In this document: positions 47,701-58,896 of the stretch, piece after piece
Position numbering within the stretch: the stretch's first letter is position 1
Layout of the letters: each line of letters opens with the position of its first letter
Assembly: GCA_030248195.1 (NCBI GenBank)
Contig: JASAND010015487.1
Span: 1 to 64,000 of the forward strand
From: Trissonchulus latispiculum
Lineage: Eukaryota > Nematoda > Enoplea > Enoplida > Ironidae
Direction of reading: 5' to 3'
DNA length: 64,000 bases
Translations under genes and position numbers: made by a program
Notes under the pieces: generated by a model
The model's database searches: none
What the model was told of the DNA's origin: nothing
What the model saw: the letters and a program-made list of their open reading frames with translations, nothing else

Positions 47701-49632
47701 TACATAGACAAATCTCCAGGAATGTGGATCCTAGGCTCGACATTACAATACAGATCTTTGTCCAACGATTTCACCTCACTGTGGGGGAGCAGTTCGTGGT
47801 CATTAGACATGCAACCATTGAGCAACAGAGTGTACCAACTTTGAGCTGAAGTAAGCTGGAGTCTCTTCGTGGCAACTCCACCATACAAGTCATTTTAAAT
47901 TGCACCACTGAGATTCCGAACAACCATTCCCTAAGTTCCAGTAATATAACAGGCCCCCAATTGGGGAGGGGCGAGGGGGTACAAGCGTGTTATGTTAAAC
48001 ACATAGATGTACTAAATATATTAAGTGAGTGTACCCATGTATCCGACGAAAATATAAACACCAAAAATGAAAGAAAATTGCCTGAGCAAACAAAGATTTC
48101 ATAGAAAAGCAGGATAATAAATAAAGCAAGGATAATAATCTTAAAAACAGATGATGTTGAGGTATAAACTAAATATTAGAGGTGATCTGAAGATTGAATT
48201 ACCCTAATTAAATAAACTATAGGAATGCATTTCCAAAGATTAAGAATTGAAATCGATTATCTCAAATACTGAGCATGAAGTTGAATATACTGGACTAATA
48301 TAACTCATTTTAAAGTCTTAGATTAAAACTGACAACACAACATGTCTTTAGAATGACTATTTAGAACAATAGTAAGAAGTCAGGTAGAACAATTAGTCAA
48401 TGCGAGAAAACTGGAGTCTGGAGCTCTGGACTAAACCAGCTTCTGATTGCTATTTGCAAGAGTACATAATATAAGCAATATAAGATTGCACCAGTGTACA
48501 CACTCTGTTTTGCTCTAATAAAATTGAAATAGATTGGCTCAAATACTGAGATAACCTTGAAATTATTTATCCCAACCAATTACTGAGATTACGAAGTACT
48601 GAGAATGAAGTGGATGGATAGACTGGATATAGTGGATACTGATATTGGATAATGGATGGATAGGGATAATAGATTAACTATTGCTCTTAATGCCTTGGAC
48701 TAAAACTGACAACATATCTTAAGCATTACTATTTACAACAACAATACGTCAGGATAAACAATCATGCACGAAAACTATACTAAACCAGCTTATGTTATTG
48801 CATTTGCTATATTGCTATATAGCAAATATTGTGCTGCAAGTTATCAGGATTTAAACAGTCAATTTGAAGGTTTTTATTACGTCCTAAAAAGTGAACCCAT
48901 ATAAAGCAATAAATTTTTGAAGTTTAAAAATTCGTTATGCCGTCTTCCACAAAATTACTGCAGAATTTGAATGTTTTCATGTATAAAATTGATGTAATTA
49001 TGCTTGCTGGACGAAATCTAAAGAGAAATTTTGAAGACTGTTGGGATTTAAATTAAATTGTATTAGATGTAAACTAGAACGATTTTCGAAACGGAAACTT
49101 TTCCCCACCAATAACAGTTTTATGCAAGGAAACGGATATCAACTAAATTGCACACTGAACTTTATAGTTTTGCAACAACTCGAAGACTTCTTCGATCCAA
49201 GGGATTGTGGGATTAACCATAAAAGAAGTCAGACAGGTTCATTCTGCATTATGTGACAATTTCGTGAACAACCATGGAACAATATCAGACAATCCTCCAG
49301 AATGTGGCCAAAAACAAACTGATTATTCCTTTTAATTTATTGTTATTAATTATATAATTATGCAGCGCTAATTATAAATCATTACATGATTATTGCCATA
49401 CGCGTGCTGATTCTCCACTTTAGTCTTGTGAATTTTGTTTGTTTCAGTTTGAAGTCTATAACAATGGTATTTCCTACATTGAATGTTACAATTACTATTT
49501 ATTTTTTAATTGATTAGAACCACCTATTTTGAAGGGCTTGCCATCTTACTTTAAAGGAACTATTATTGCTTATGAGACTATTTTAGTCCGAGTATTGATA
49601 AGATTGATATTGATTTGATTGATTGATAGATT
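47701..49632. other. AT-rich non-coding sequence
   Basis: No convincing exon. The only identified piece is the CAAGAGTACATAATATAAG fragment at 48458-48476. Short GGATGGATAGACTGGATA-like runs occur at 48610-48670. Confidence 0.4.
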
Positions 49633-49633
49633 G

Positions 49634-49988
49634 ATAAAATCAAGAGTACATAATATAAGAGTGTGCCACTAGGCACACTATGTTATCAGAGCAAAAACTA
49701 TGCTCTGCTCGCTAACGGCCCACCCACCCCCGCAAATCAGACCCTAGTGACCCCCCCCCGCAAATCAGTACCTAGTCGAAACGGGGGTACGCTCACTTGC
49801 TCTATGTTTATGTGCTTTAGCTCGAAAACACAAGCAGTGCGTGCGCGAATTTGGTGCTTCGAGCTTCAGTCTAGGGGTCACTAGGGTCTGATTTGCGGGG
49901 GGGGGTAGCGAGCAGAGCATAGTCTTTGCTCTGATTACAGAGAGTGTGCCTAGTGGCATACTCTTATATTATGTACTCTTGATAAAAT
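49634..49988. mobile_element. CAAGAGTAC-family foldback element, copy 5 (most intact)
   Basis: The element spans 49641-49981 with ends CAAGAGTACATAATATAAGAG and CTCTTATATTATGTACTCTTG. It is flanked by the perfect 7-bp repeat ATAAAAT (49634-49640 and 49982-49988); if the terminal G is counted as target, the duplication is 8 bp (GATAAAAT). The arms are inverted copies over about 110 bp (GTGTGCCACTAGGCACAC, ATGCTCTGCTCGCTA, CGCAAATCAGACCCTAGTGACC). No coding sequence. Confidence 0.88.
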
Positions 49989-50251
49989 GATTTGAGCAGC
50001 TTACGTTTAAACGGTAACGGAAATTGTTCAATTTCACACATAATTAATTTAAAGGTTGGTGTCGAGAGGAAGATTTTTCTTCTTGTTTTCATTGTGCAAA
50101 CTGTACTCCGAGCAGAACAGGCGAATATTTTTCTCCAATCCCTTTTAAAGTGAGCAGAGGCGGCGGTTCAGCCGACAACCAATCGGATTGCAAAAAGAGG
50201 CCCTTTTGCTTTCGGTAGGAGGGTATACACAGTTGAGATTAAAAGCCTCGC

Positions 50252-50444
50252 TGTAAAATCTTGAAGAAGCTTTCTCCACTCCAAGACTTTATTAGTTGAC
50301 AACAAACAACAGACTGAATAACAATCAGAATTGCACTGTTTATATAGTGCTTAAACTGTACGAATATGCAAATGAGCTTACAGATGTAAGAGCATAGTAG
50401 ACTCATTTGCATATTGGCACTACAACAATATTACAAACACTACA
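50252..50444 (-). repeat. 3' LTR of the Ty3/gypsy element
   Basis: 193 bp with TG...CA ends (the element is read on the - strand). It differs from the other LTR by two substitutions that I can see (within GCACTGTTTA and AGCATAGTAG). The adjacent - strand polypurine tract GAGGGAGGAGTGA lies at 50445-50457. Confidence 0.95.
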
Positions 50445-50458
50445 TCACTCCTCCCTCA
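50445..50458 (-). other. Polypurine tract of the gypsy element
   Basis: The + strand reads TCACTCCTCCCTCA; its complement TGAGGGAGGAGTGA directly precedes the 3' LTR, the position of the plus-strand primer in LTR retrotransposons. Confidence 0.85.
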
Positions 50459-50483
50459 ATGAGAACGAGTTCCGAAAACTTTA

Positions 50484-51848
50484 GGAATGTCATTGAGGAA
50501 TTCGTTCCAGAACTGGTTGTCCCAGAACAGGATAATGAAGTGTCTTAGGAGCTTGATGAGTTCGTAGGGATCGTCGTAAACCCCCAGGATCAGCATTCGG
50601 ATCATGCACAGGACTCGGTGGTCCAACTCGTTGAGGAGGCTGAGGTGCTGGAGAAGGCAGCTCAATTTCGTCGCCTACCACTGCTGAAGGATTCAGGTCA
50701 TCTGCCATGCCTGAATTACCATCATCAGTGGCATTGCGGATATGATCCACATGGCGTCTCCATCGCAGCTGACCCACTCTAACCACGACAGAAACCGGCC
50801 CAGAAATTTCCGTGATTATGCCACGTTTCCATTTTTCTGTTCCAGGGCTGTGATCCAAAACCCAGACAGCTTGACCCAAGCGAAAGTTCCTGTCCTTCGC
50901 TCGTTTATCATGATCCAGCTTCTGGCGTTGTTGGCGCTTCTGAATCTGCTTCCGGACATCGGGACGGAGCGCATCCAGTGCCGACAACATTTCCCGACCA
51001 AACATCAGTTTGGCAGGAGATTCGGCTGTTGTGGAATGAGGAGTTTGGCGATAACATTGTAGAAATTCTGCCAATCGCTGACGAATACTGATCTTTTTTT
51101 TTCTTTTCTTGTTCTCGTTCCTCTTCGATTTTGGGCTTTCATGGCATTCTTGAAAGTTTTTTTTTTTTTTTTTTTTTTTTTTTTCTGAACGAATCTTTCC
51201 TAAACGAACAAGGCCATTTGATCTGGGATAGTATGGAGCCACCTGAACGTGTTCCACACCATTCCTTAACAGAAAATCTCGGAACGTCGCTGCTGTAGAC
51301 TGAGGACTGGATGGAGTGACGCCTCAGGAGGTAACTTCCGTTGTAGTTGGCACGAGCAACATCGATTCACGGTGTCTTCCACATCGTGATCGATCCCCGG
51401 CCACCATACATAGGATCTAGCCAAAGCTTTCATCTTAACCACCCCTGGATGCCCCAGATGCAGTGTCTGCAAGACAGCCAATCGTAGCTTTGGAGGAATT
51501 ACCACCCGATTCCCACGTAGAATACAGTTTCCTTGAACACTAAGTTCAAAACAGCATCTGCCAAAAGCTTCGAATTCAGGTCCCACCTTGAATGGCCACC
51601 CGTGCCGGATCCATCCAAGGAGTTGTCGATGAACCCCATCTTTGCTAGTTTCTTTGGCAACGGCTTCCGCATTTAGGTAGGTAGCATCGCATTGCTCCTC
51701 AACACGAGCCACCAAACCTTGATTCTCTTCGTCTTCTACCGCTTCTTCTTCGCTCTGAAGTGGCAATCTGGAGAAAGCGTCAGCATTGCCATGTTGATCC
51801 GTCCTCCGAAACTGAAGGTCATAGTCGTAGGCCATCAGTTGAATGGCT
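50484..51848 (-). pseudogene. gypsy pol 3' part: integrase remnant and C-terminal tail
   Basis: After the TGA at 51846-51848 the same frame resumes with the RNase H/integrase linker (MAYDYDLQFRRTDQHGNADA). It then carries the HHCC zinc-binding domain (HLGHPGVVK...CCSCQ). At about 51300-51260 the frame is lost and the integrase core carrying the first two catalytic aspartates is missing. The frame picked up at 51257 starts close to the third catalytic position, but there the sequence is displaced by an A-rich insertion (- strand; long poly-T on the + strand at 51153-51184). The end is a chromodomain-less GPY/F-like tail (KWKRGIITEISGPVSVVV). Cannot encode active integrase. Confidence 0.85.
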
Positions 51849-52860
51849 CACCGCTGAATCCTGGCGGCTGCAACCGTCGGAATACCTTTCTTCGGACCGA
51901 CCAAGGCCAACAATGGTTTATGATCGGTAACCAGGGTGAACTTCCGTCCAAGTAGAAATTGGCGAAATTTCTTTACACCAAAGATGATGCTTAGAGCTTC
52001 TTTTTCAATCTGTGAGTAATTCTGTTCAGCCCGACTGAGAGTCCTGGAGGCAAATGCAATCGGCTTTTCTTGATCGCCAATTACCTGAGAAAGAACCACG
52101 CCAAGACCCACTGTGGAAGCATCACAATCCAGACGTAGCGGAAGATCCGGATCATAGTGCTGGAGCATGCCAACTTCTTTCAGGCAGTTGCGGATACCAT
52201 TGAAAGAGTCCTGCTCTTCATTTCCCCATCTCCATTTGACATCTTTCTTGAGCAAGTTGTTGAGTGGAACTGCCCAAGACGCCAAGTGAGGAATGAACTT
52301 CCCATAGTAGTTTACCATGCCCAGAAAACTCCTCACGTCTTTCACAGTCTTTGGAGCTGCCATATCTGTCAGGGCTGTCAGCTTCTCCGGCATCTGTCTC
52401 CATCCTTTGGACGGCATCCGTCTCCATCCACACTAAGACCCAGAAGCTCTATTTCTTCCTGGAAGAACGCGCATTTGGACAGGCGTCCTCTTAATCCACT
52501 GGCAGACAGCCGATCCAACACCTCGCGTACATTGCGCAGATGAGCTTTATCGTCTTCTCCAGTGATTCCAATGTCATCGAGGTACACTGTGACACCAGGA
52601 ATGCCTTCCAAAATCTTCTCCATTGTCTGCTGAAACACTGCCGGAGCCAATGAAATACCAAACGGTAATACCTTCCACTGGTATAGACCGCGATGAGTTG
52701 TCAAGGTTGTGATGGCTTGGCTCTCTTCATCCAGCGGAAGCTGATTGTAGGCCTGTGCTAGATCGAGCCTGCTGAAACGACGACCACCCTTCAGAGTTCT
52801 CTGACAATCTTCCGGGCGCGGAAGTGGGTACTGGTCCATATGCAACGATGTAATCACCAC
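51848..52860 (-). pseudogene. gypsy reverse transcriptase and RNase H, frameshifted
   Basis: The segment 52860-52378 carries most of the RT palm (SRLDLAQAYNQLPLDEESQ, LPFGISLAPAVFQQTM) and the catalytic VYLDDIGITG. The next frame, 52417-51848, carries the RT connection and RNase H (LRLDCDASTVGLGVVLSQ and the TDHKPLLALVG motif). A frameshift separates them near 52390-52430 and another separates them from gag-pol near 52850. TGA ends the RNase H part where related elements have tryptophan. Confidence 0.88.
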
Positions 52861-54469
52861 AAAGTCTGATGGTGGAATCTGGTTTGATCACATTCACTGT
52901 TGGCGTTTGCCAATCAGATATGCTTATTCGTTCCAACTGACCAGCTTCAACCATTTGATCCAAAGTTTTTTCAACTTTAGATTTAATGGCAAAAGGAACA
53001 GGTCGCGGCTTAAATGATTTTGGCTGTGCCTCCTCCTTCAGGTGGAGATGAACCGGCGCTCCAGTGAATTTTCCCAAACCAAGAGCAAAGAAGGAATCTT
53101 TATACTGTTCCAAGAGAAGCTTGAGTTCAGGAGGTCGTCCGCTCGCCTTCCCACCAACTGATTTCCCTATTTGACTCATATTGCCAGATAGAGTTGATCC
53201 TGTCATAAGCTTGGCCGCCCAATCCTTCCCGAAAAAGGCTTCCATCCATGGACGACCGAACAGTGGACTGCATGGTTGATCCACCACAAAAAGTTCCAGA
53301 CCTTCCCGTCTTTGCCCTTCTAACTTCACTTCCACTATGGCCACTCCTTTCACTTTGAATTCATGCTGACTCGCTGATCGTAAGGTTCTTTCGGTTTGTT
53401 GAACTTGGCCCCTCCAGTGGCTGCTTGACACCAAAGAAACTGCTGCTCCACAATCCAGCTCCATTGGGATCATTTGACCATTGATCCGTGGACGTAGTAT
53501 CACAGGACTGCATTCCCCCGTCATGCCGGGGACCTGTTGAACTTGAATACCGCCCACATTGGATTTTTTTGCCCTTGCCACCTTTTTTTCTTTCCCCTTG
53601 CCACCTCTAGATCTTTTGGCTGATTTTGCACCCGGTGCCTGATTCCGACAAACCACTGCCAGATGTCCTGTTTTGCCGCAGGAATGGCACGTAGCAGACT
53701 TATGAGGACAATCCACTCTCCAATGACCCATCCTCCCACAGCCGTAGCATGGACTGTTGGGTGCAGCTTTCTTACCTGAAGCCAGGCCACTTGAAGAACT
53801 TGCCAAATCATTTTTCTTTTGATCATGCCTGGTCCCAGGAACTAAATCCTTCTTCCACTTCACTTGAGATAACGCAGACCCACCTCCTGCAGTCTTACTA
53901 CTCAAAAGGATTGAGTCCTGCATTGCCATCTCATAATGAAGGGCCCGCTGCATTGTACTTTGAAAATCCGCCTGAGGATTTTCCAGCAGCTTATTCCGGA
54001 TTCTTTCTTCTGCAAGACCAAAAATGAATTGGTCGATCAAAATTACGTCCATCATTCCCTGAGCATATTGGCAGTGTATGATCAACTCCTTTAACCGAGC
54101 AGAATAATCAGCAACAGATTCACCCACCTTCTGTGAACCCTGGACTCTAAGCTTGTAACGCTCTGAGTGGGCACTTCTCCTTGGCTGAAGATGCTTCACC
54201 ATTTCTTCGTTGAGCCGGGAGTAGTCCAGGTCCTCCGGTGTGGCAGGAAATAAGATTGAAGACAAAAATTCGTAGGTAGCCAGAGAAAGTTGTCCCAAAA
54301 TGATTGCAGCTCGTTGTTTCGGATCCTGAACACCATAGGCATTGAGTTGTGTCGCAAGACGTCGTTCGTGTGAGATCCAGTCCTGACCCTTCTCAAACTG
54401 TCCCAGAAACTGGAAATCAGACTGCCGGAGTTGTCGCTGTAGTTGCGTTTCTTCTTGAGGCTGTGACAT
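52861..54469 (-). CDS. gypsy gag, protease and start of reverse transcriptase
   Basis: ATG at 54469. A capsid-like helical Gag comes first, then two CCHC zinc knuckles at residues 241-254 (CYGCGRMGHWRVDC) and 261-274 (CHSCGKTGHLAVVC). The retroviral-type protease active site DCGA lies at about residue 339, followed by the N-terminal RT fingers (KPRPVPFAIKSKVEK, DWQTPTVNVIK). The frame continues without a break from gag to pol, then goes out of phase near 52850 just after the LCGDY motif. The uninterrupted part is over 530 codons long. Confidence 0.9.
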
Positions 54470-54640
54470 GGTGGAGCTATTTGTTTCTACCCTTACGGGT
54501 ACTTGAATAGACCAGTCGAAACTGACTATCCAAGTTTGGAGTCTTTTTCTTTAACCACCCAGACAGCAGTCTCCTACTACCCTCTGATTAGTCAAAGAAA
54601 GCAGCAAACTGAGCAGAGTCCAACTACCCCACGTCAGTAA

Positions 54641-54656
54641 CCTGCCTCGTCGCCAA
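54641..54656 (-). other. Primer-binding site of the gypsy element
   Basis: Directly inside the 5' LTR the - strand reads TTGGCGACGAGGCAGG. A TGG start fits the CCA end of a tRNA primer. Confidence 0.8.
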
Positions 54657-54849
54657 TGTAAAATCTTGAAGAAGCTTTCTCCACTCCAAGACTTTATTAG
54701 TTGACAACAAACAACAGACTGAATAACAATCAGAATTGCACTATTTATATAGTGCTTAAACTGTACGAATATGCAAATGAGCTTACAGATGTAAGAGCAA
54801 AGTAGACTCATTTGCATATTGGCACTACAACAATATTACAAACACTACA
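54657..54849 (-). repeat. 5' LTR of the Ty3/gypsy element
   Basis: 193 bp, TG...CA ends, about 99% identical to 50252-50444. It contains an inverted ATGCAAATGAG/CTCATTTGCAT pair that may act in the LTR promoter; the octamer-like ATGCAAAT is conserved in both LTRs. Confidence 0.95.
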
Positions 54850-55240
54850 CGTTATAACCAAAAGGGGGGGGGTGGGGGCGGGAAACCCCGGACACGGACA
54901 CAAGAACGAAAAAGGTGAGAAATAAGTATACCAAAAACCATGAGGCGTGAGGGAGGGAGAAAGGGGGGCAGGAAGCCAGGCACACGAGGGACAAATTTGA
55001 AGCGTTTTGGAAAAGGAAAGCGAAGGGGAAAACGGAAGGTGGGGGGGCGGATAAAAGTGTGGGGGATGGGAGTTTAAAACATAAGGGGGGGGGGGGGGTG
55101 GGGGGGGGGGGAAGGAAAACCAGGAAATGGGGAAAGGTAAGAAGGGGGGTAGGGGGGTAAATTAATCGGGGTCAGCAGATTAAATTAGATTAGGTTAACA
55201 GGTTTACGGCGCGGAGGGGGGGGGCGACTCCTCCATTATA
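54850..55240. other. Purine-rich, G-run sequence
   Basis: Long G and GA stretches on the + strand with almost no pyrimidine clusters, for instance 54868-54880, 55085-55113 and 55145-55160. Non-coding. Guanine-quadruplex formation is possible by sequence. Confidence 0.6.
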
Positions 55241-55712
55241 CAACAAATGCAATATTCGGGTCTATTACTGACCCGAGAAGGGTAGCGACCCCTCCATTAT
55301 TAATTGGTGACCTACCTAAACTTCATTAAGCTGCATTCTACCGAAGTTCTATTTCATTTTGCGTCATTTGCGTGATAATAGTGCTACTTCTAACCTTATT
55401 CTTCTGTCTACACTAGAACCTATGTCCCTAATGATGAGTTTCTGGGGGTTTACACTGACTGGCAACTCTGGTAATTACAGGACAATCATTTTCATACAGT
55501 GCTTGGACGTTTCATAGTTCACATCAAGATTTCACAGGCACGCCACTCATAACCAGTGCATTGGACAATTAAATCAATTAAATCAAAAATCACAATCTAT
55601 GACAAGCTGAGCTTTTCTCTCTCATTTTTTGAGTTTTGTTTAGCTTTTTCCATTACACATATTATATACATATATTGCCCAGAGTGTATTGTACAACCTG
55701 AAAAAAACAAAT

Positions 55713-55731
55713 ACATATATATATATATACA
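55713..55731. repeat. Short AT microsatellite
   Basis: A run of TA repeats within an AT-rich segment; neighbouring TACATA and CATTTGTATTTGTATAC elements suggest a degenerate longer tract. Confidence 0.85.
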
Positions 55732-56839
55732 CATTTGTATTTGTATACATACTCATCTTTGTACGTATGGAGCGTTGATTAAAACAATTAATATCAATTT
55801 TCAACCTTTTTAACTGAAAAAACCGGATTACTACTGTACGTATATACCTACCGGGCACTGGATATCCGGATGATGTCCGATTTGAGAAAAATATCTGGAT
55901 ATCCGTTTACGAAATAAAAAATTACAAATTTTTTAACATTTTATAAAAATTTCTCTGAAAATATTTCTGAAAACAATGTTGTGGCTTAGCTCTAAGATAG
56001 AAATTCGCAGTGTAGAAAAATTAAAATTTCAACTGTAAAACGGAAAAATTAGGGTAAGCAGATAGGTTCTCCCCCACCCTCAACTTTTTCTCAAGGTACA
56101 CTAAAATTTTTGAAAGAGGTTTGAGGCTGGGGGTTGAGGGATCTTAGAAAGGAGGCCCCCTCCGCAGCACCTTAAGCAACTGTATTCGTTAGTTGTTTGG
56201 TTAAATAAGGCCGTTGGCTTTTTTATTTCATTGCTAAGGACGGGCTTTTTATGCATTGCTGAGATTAGTTTTTTAGGGATTTTTTCTCAAATTATTTTCT
56301 AGGGATTTTTTCTAGAAGCAGCGGGCTACAATAGTACACCCCTAGTGTACGTAGTTGATGCTCTTTTAAGATAGGCTATTAAAATCCTATCTTGCTCATA
56401 TGGGAGACTCACACAGGTGATGGGTTTTTCCCTCCGCGCTATAATACGTATGTACATACAGCGCCAGACGTATGCAGGTGGCGAGAAAATCCCAAGAAAA
56501 TGTTGGGGAAACATCGGAAAAATATCCGGAAAAACACGAAAAAACTTCCGAAGAATATCGTGAAAATATAGGGAAAATGCCTGGAAAAAATCGGAAAAAT
56601 GTCTGAAAAACATCGGAAAAAGATCGAATATCGGAAAAAATCGGAATGATGGAAAAGTTGCACAAAAATCAGGAAAATCCTCGAAAAAATCAGAAAAATT
56701 TGTTAAAAAATCGGAATAAAATGTGAATTTTTGGCACTTTTTTAGTTGGGGGTAGGCTTTTTTTTCATTGGCATTGGCTTAAATTGCGATTTTTTAAATA
56801 AAAATATAAAAATTTTTTGGGGGAGGTTTGGGGGGGTCG

Positions 56840-57110
56840 TGGGGGGGGGGTCCAAAGGGCCCCTAACCCGAATCCCCGTTACAGCTATGCATATGCTCCC
56901 AACCATAGGTGTAACGAGATTTGGGGTGGGAGAGGCTCCCCCGGAATTTTGGGGGGGCCTTTTTTAAACCCCCCAAACCCCCCCACGACCCCCCCCCCCA
57001 ATTTTTCTATTTTTATGCCAAAAATCGCATTTTCAGCCTTTACTGATGCCGAAAAACATGTAACCATTAAGTAATTTTAACATTACACAGTGTTTTTTAA
57101 CTCGAAAACT
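56840..57110. repeat. CATAGGTGT-related repeat with GGCTGAAAATGCG block
   Basis: Contains CCATAGGTGTAACGAGATTTGGGG and, in inverse orientation, the block AAAATCGCATTTTCAGCC that recurs at 59037-59060, 59447-59465 and 62980-63000. The neighbouring sequence CAATATTGA...AAACATGT...TTAAAACC also recurs at 58919-58985, 59320-59395 and 63055-63110. This is a second, longer family that shares its end sequence with elements A-E. Confidence 0.6.
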
Positions 57111-57154
57111 GGATTGCCAACATGTTTTTGAGTCCAGAATAAGGTCAATATTGA

Positions 57155-57611
57155 GTCTAGAACATAGTTTCCTTTGGGGGGGGTATCCCCCCCCCCATTC
57201 CCAAATTTCATTTTTGACCAAATTTACCCCCCCCCCCAGATTTTTTGACTTACCCTCCCCCAACTTTTGGCTACCCCCCCGAACCCCCCCCAACGATTTT
57301 TGGACCCAAAAAGTTAGCTAAATTTGGTCGAAAAATGGTCATTTTTTGAAAAATTTTTCTAAAATTTTGACCTAAAATCGCTTTAAAACGGTGCAAAAAC
57401 ACCTAAAACGTTAAGAACAAGCCTTATTTTGATGAAAAAAGGGCTAAATTACAGAAAATTTTGCATTTTTTGGCCATTTTTCGAAATTTCTGAGGTCCGA
57501 CTTCTGGAGGGGGGGGGGGGTTGGGGGGGGGTACCCCCATCACATTTCGGAGGTCGGCCAAGATTTAACCCCCCCCGAGACCCCAAGTTCCAGGGAAACT
57601 ATGGTCTAGAA
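57155..57611. mobile_element. hAT-like element A, 441 bp
   Basis: The element spans 57163-57603 between CATAGTTTCC and GGAAACTATG, flanked by perfect 8-bp GTCTAGAA (57155-57162 and 57604-57611). Long G and C runs lie inside both ends. No coding sequence. The right duplication is shared with element B. Confidence 0.85.
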
Positions 57612-57872
57612 CATAGGTGTGGCTGGGCAAAAAATCTGGGGGGGGGGGGGGGTTCCGACGGAGGGTGGGGGGAGGTCCGCCAAATTTCCCAAAAAACCCC
57701 CTAAATTTTCGATTTTTTTGCCATTTTTGGCCACTTTTTGGCCAAAAATCGGGGGGGGGGGCCTAGCTAAAGTCTGAAAAATCTGGGGGGGGGGGGGGTC
57801 GCGAAGATTTGTCAATTTGGTGGGGGGTCCCCCCCCCCCCCCCCCCCCCCCTAACACATCTATGGTCTAGAA
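57604..57872. mobile_element. hAT-like element B, 253 bp
   Basis: The element spans 57612-57864 between CATAGGTGTGGCTGG and TAACACATCTATG, flanked by GTCTAGAA on both sides (57604-57611 and 57865-57872). It is the inverted sister of element D. The next family end (GCATAGGTGTAAGG, element C) begins directly after the right GTCTAGAA. Confidence 0.88.
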
Positions 57873-58440
57873 GCATAGGTGTAAGGTGGGGGGGGGGAGA
57901 CCCCCAAGCCTTTTTTCAATCCTCCCCCAAAACGTTTTGGGGGGACGTCCATCATAGATGTGTTAGGGGGGGGGGGGGGGGGGGGGCGCCACCCCCCCAA
58001 CCAAAATGACAAATTTTCGCGACCCCCCCCCCCCCAGATTTTTCAGACTTTAGCTAGGCCCCCCCCGATTTTTTTTGGCCAAAAAGTGGCCAAAACTGGC
58101 AAAAAATCGAAAATTTAGGGGTTTTTGGGAAATTTCGCGGACCCCCCCCCCCACCCTCCGTCGGAACCCCCCCCCCCCCCCCCAGATTTTTTTGCCCAGC
58201 CACACCTATGACGTCCATATGTGTAATTGGGGGGGGGGGTAACACCCCCCCCAGCCATTTTTACAAACCACCCACAAAAATTTTTGGGGGCCCCCGGCCC
58301 CCCCCCAACCCGGGGGGGGGGTTGTCGTGCCGAAGGCGCGAAACATTGGACAACAATCGGGTATTTTTAGAGTAAATTTTGCAAAATTTTTCAAACATGT
58401 CCAAATTTTTGGCTTAAACTGTTCATTATTGCGTGAAATA
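57873..58440. mobile_element. Element C of the CATAGGTGT family, interrupted by D
   Basis: Begins GCATAGGTGTAAGGTGGGG after the GTCTAGAA at 57865-57872. It is split by element D at 57953-58210 and resumes after the duplicated ACGTCCAT with ATGTGTAATTGGGGG. Its right end was not identified with confidence; G/C runs continue to about 58325. Confidence 0.55.
57945..58218. mobile_element. hAT-like element D, 258 bp, nested in C
   Basis: The element spans 57953-58210 between CATAGATGTG and CACACCTATG, flanked by perfect 8-bp ACGTCCAT (57945-57952 and 58211-58218). Its sequence is element B in opposite orientation, with differing homopolymer lengths. Confidence 0.88.
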
Positions 58441-58443
58441 CAC

Positions 58444-58896
58444 GTTTTCAACATAGGTGTGGCTGGCGAAAAAAGTGGGGGTGGGGATTTGAAAAAAAGT
58501 AGGGTGGGGGTTTGGCAAGAACGGGGGTGGGGGTCTAGAAAAAGTCGATTTGGGGAGAGGGTAAGAAAAATCTTCGAAGGGGGGGGGTCGGCGAAAAAAT
58601 CGGTCTTTCGCTAAAAATCTGAAAATTTTCTTTAATTTTCAGATATTTTTAGTGATTTTTAAGGTAATAAGGCGAATTTTAGCAATTTTTCGCTAATTTT
58701 TTGAAAATTTCCGAATTTTTGGCTAAAAATTTGCAATAATTCAGGTAGAGGGTTGAAAATTTTTAGTGGGGGGGGGGGTGGGCCGAAGGGCGTTTTTGGG
58801 GGGGGGGTAGAAAAAAAAAAAAATTTTTTAGGGAGAGGGTCTGCGACCCCTCCATTTGGGGGGAGAGGTCCCCCCTAACACACCTATGGTTTTCAA
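58444..58896. mobile_element. hAT-like element E, 437 bp
   Basis: The element spans 58452-58888 between CATAGGTGTGGCTGG and CTAACACACCTATG, flanked by perfect 8-bp GTTTTCAA (58444-58451 and 58889-58896). The interior has poly-G runs and AAAATTTT stretches; no transposase. Confidence 0.88.

Larger units (their letters stand above)
50252..54849 (-). mobile_element. Ty3/gypsy LTR retrotransposon, broken copy (Mag-like)
   Basis: A 4.6-kb element with two 193-bp LTRs, primer-binding site, gag-pol and polypurine tract, all on the - strand. Order is gag with two zinc knuckles, protease, reverse transcriptase, RNase H, integrase, as in Ty3/gypsy. Gag and pol share one frame and the protease carries DCGA, both features seen in Mag-type (C-clade) elements. 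The coding region has several frameshifts, an in-frame TGA and an integrase-core deletion. Bases outside the LTRs (CTCGC and CGTTA) do not form a target duplication. Confidence 0.93.

Noticed and set aside
55417..55470. Possible 18-codon exon between CACTAG and CTG|GTAATT
   Set aside because: Too short, open in two phases and without any adjoining exon.
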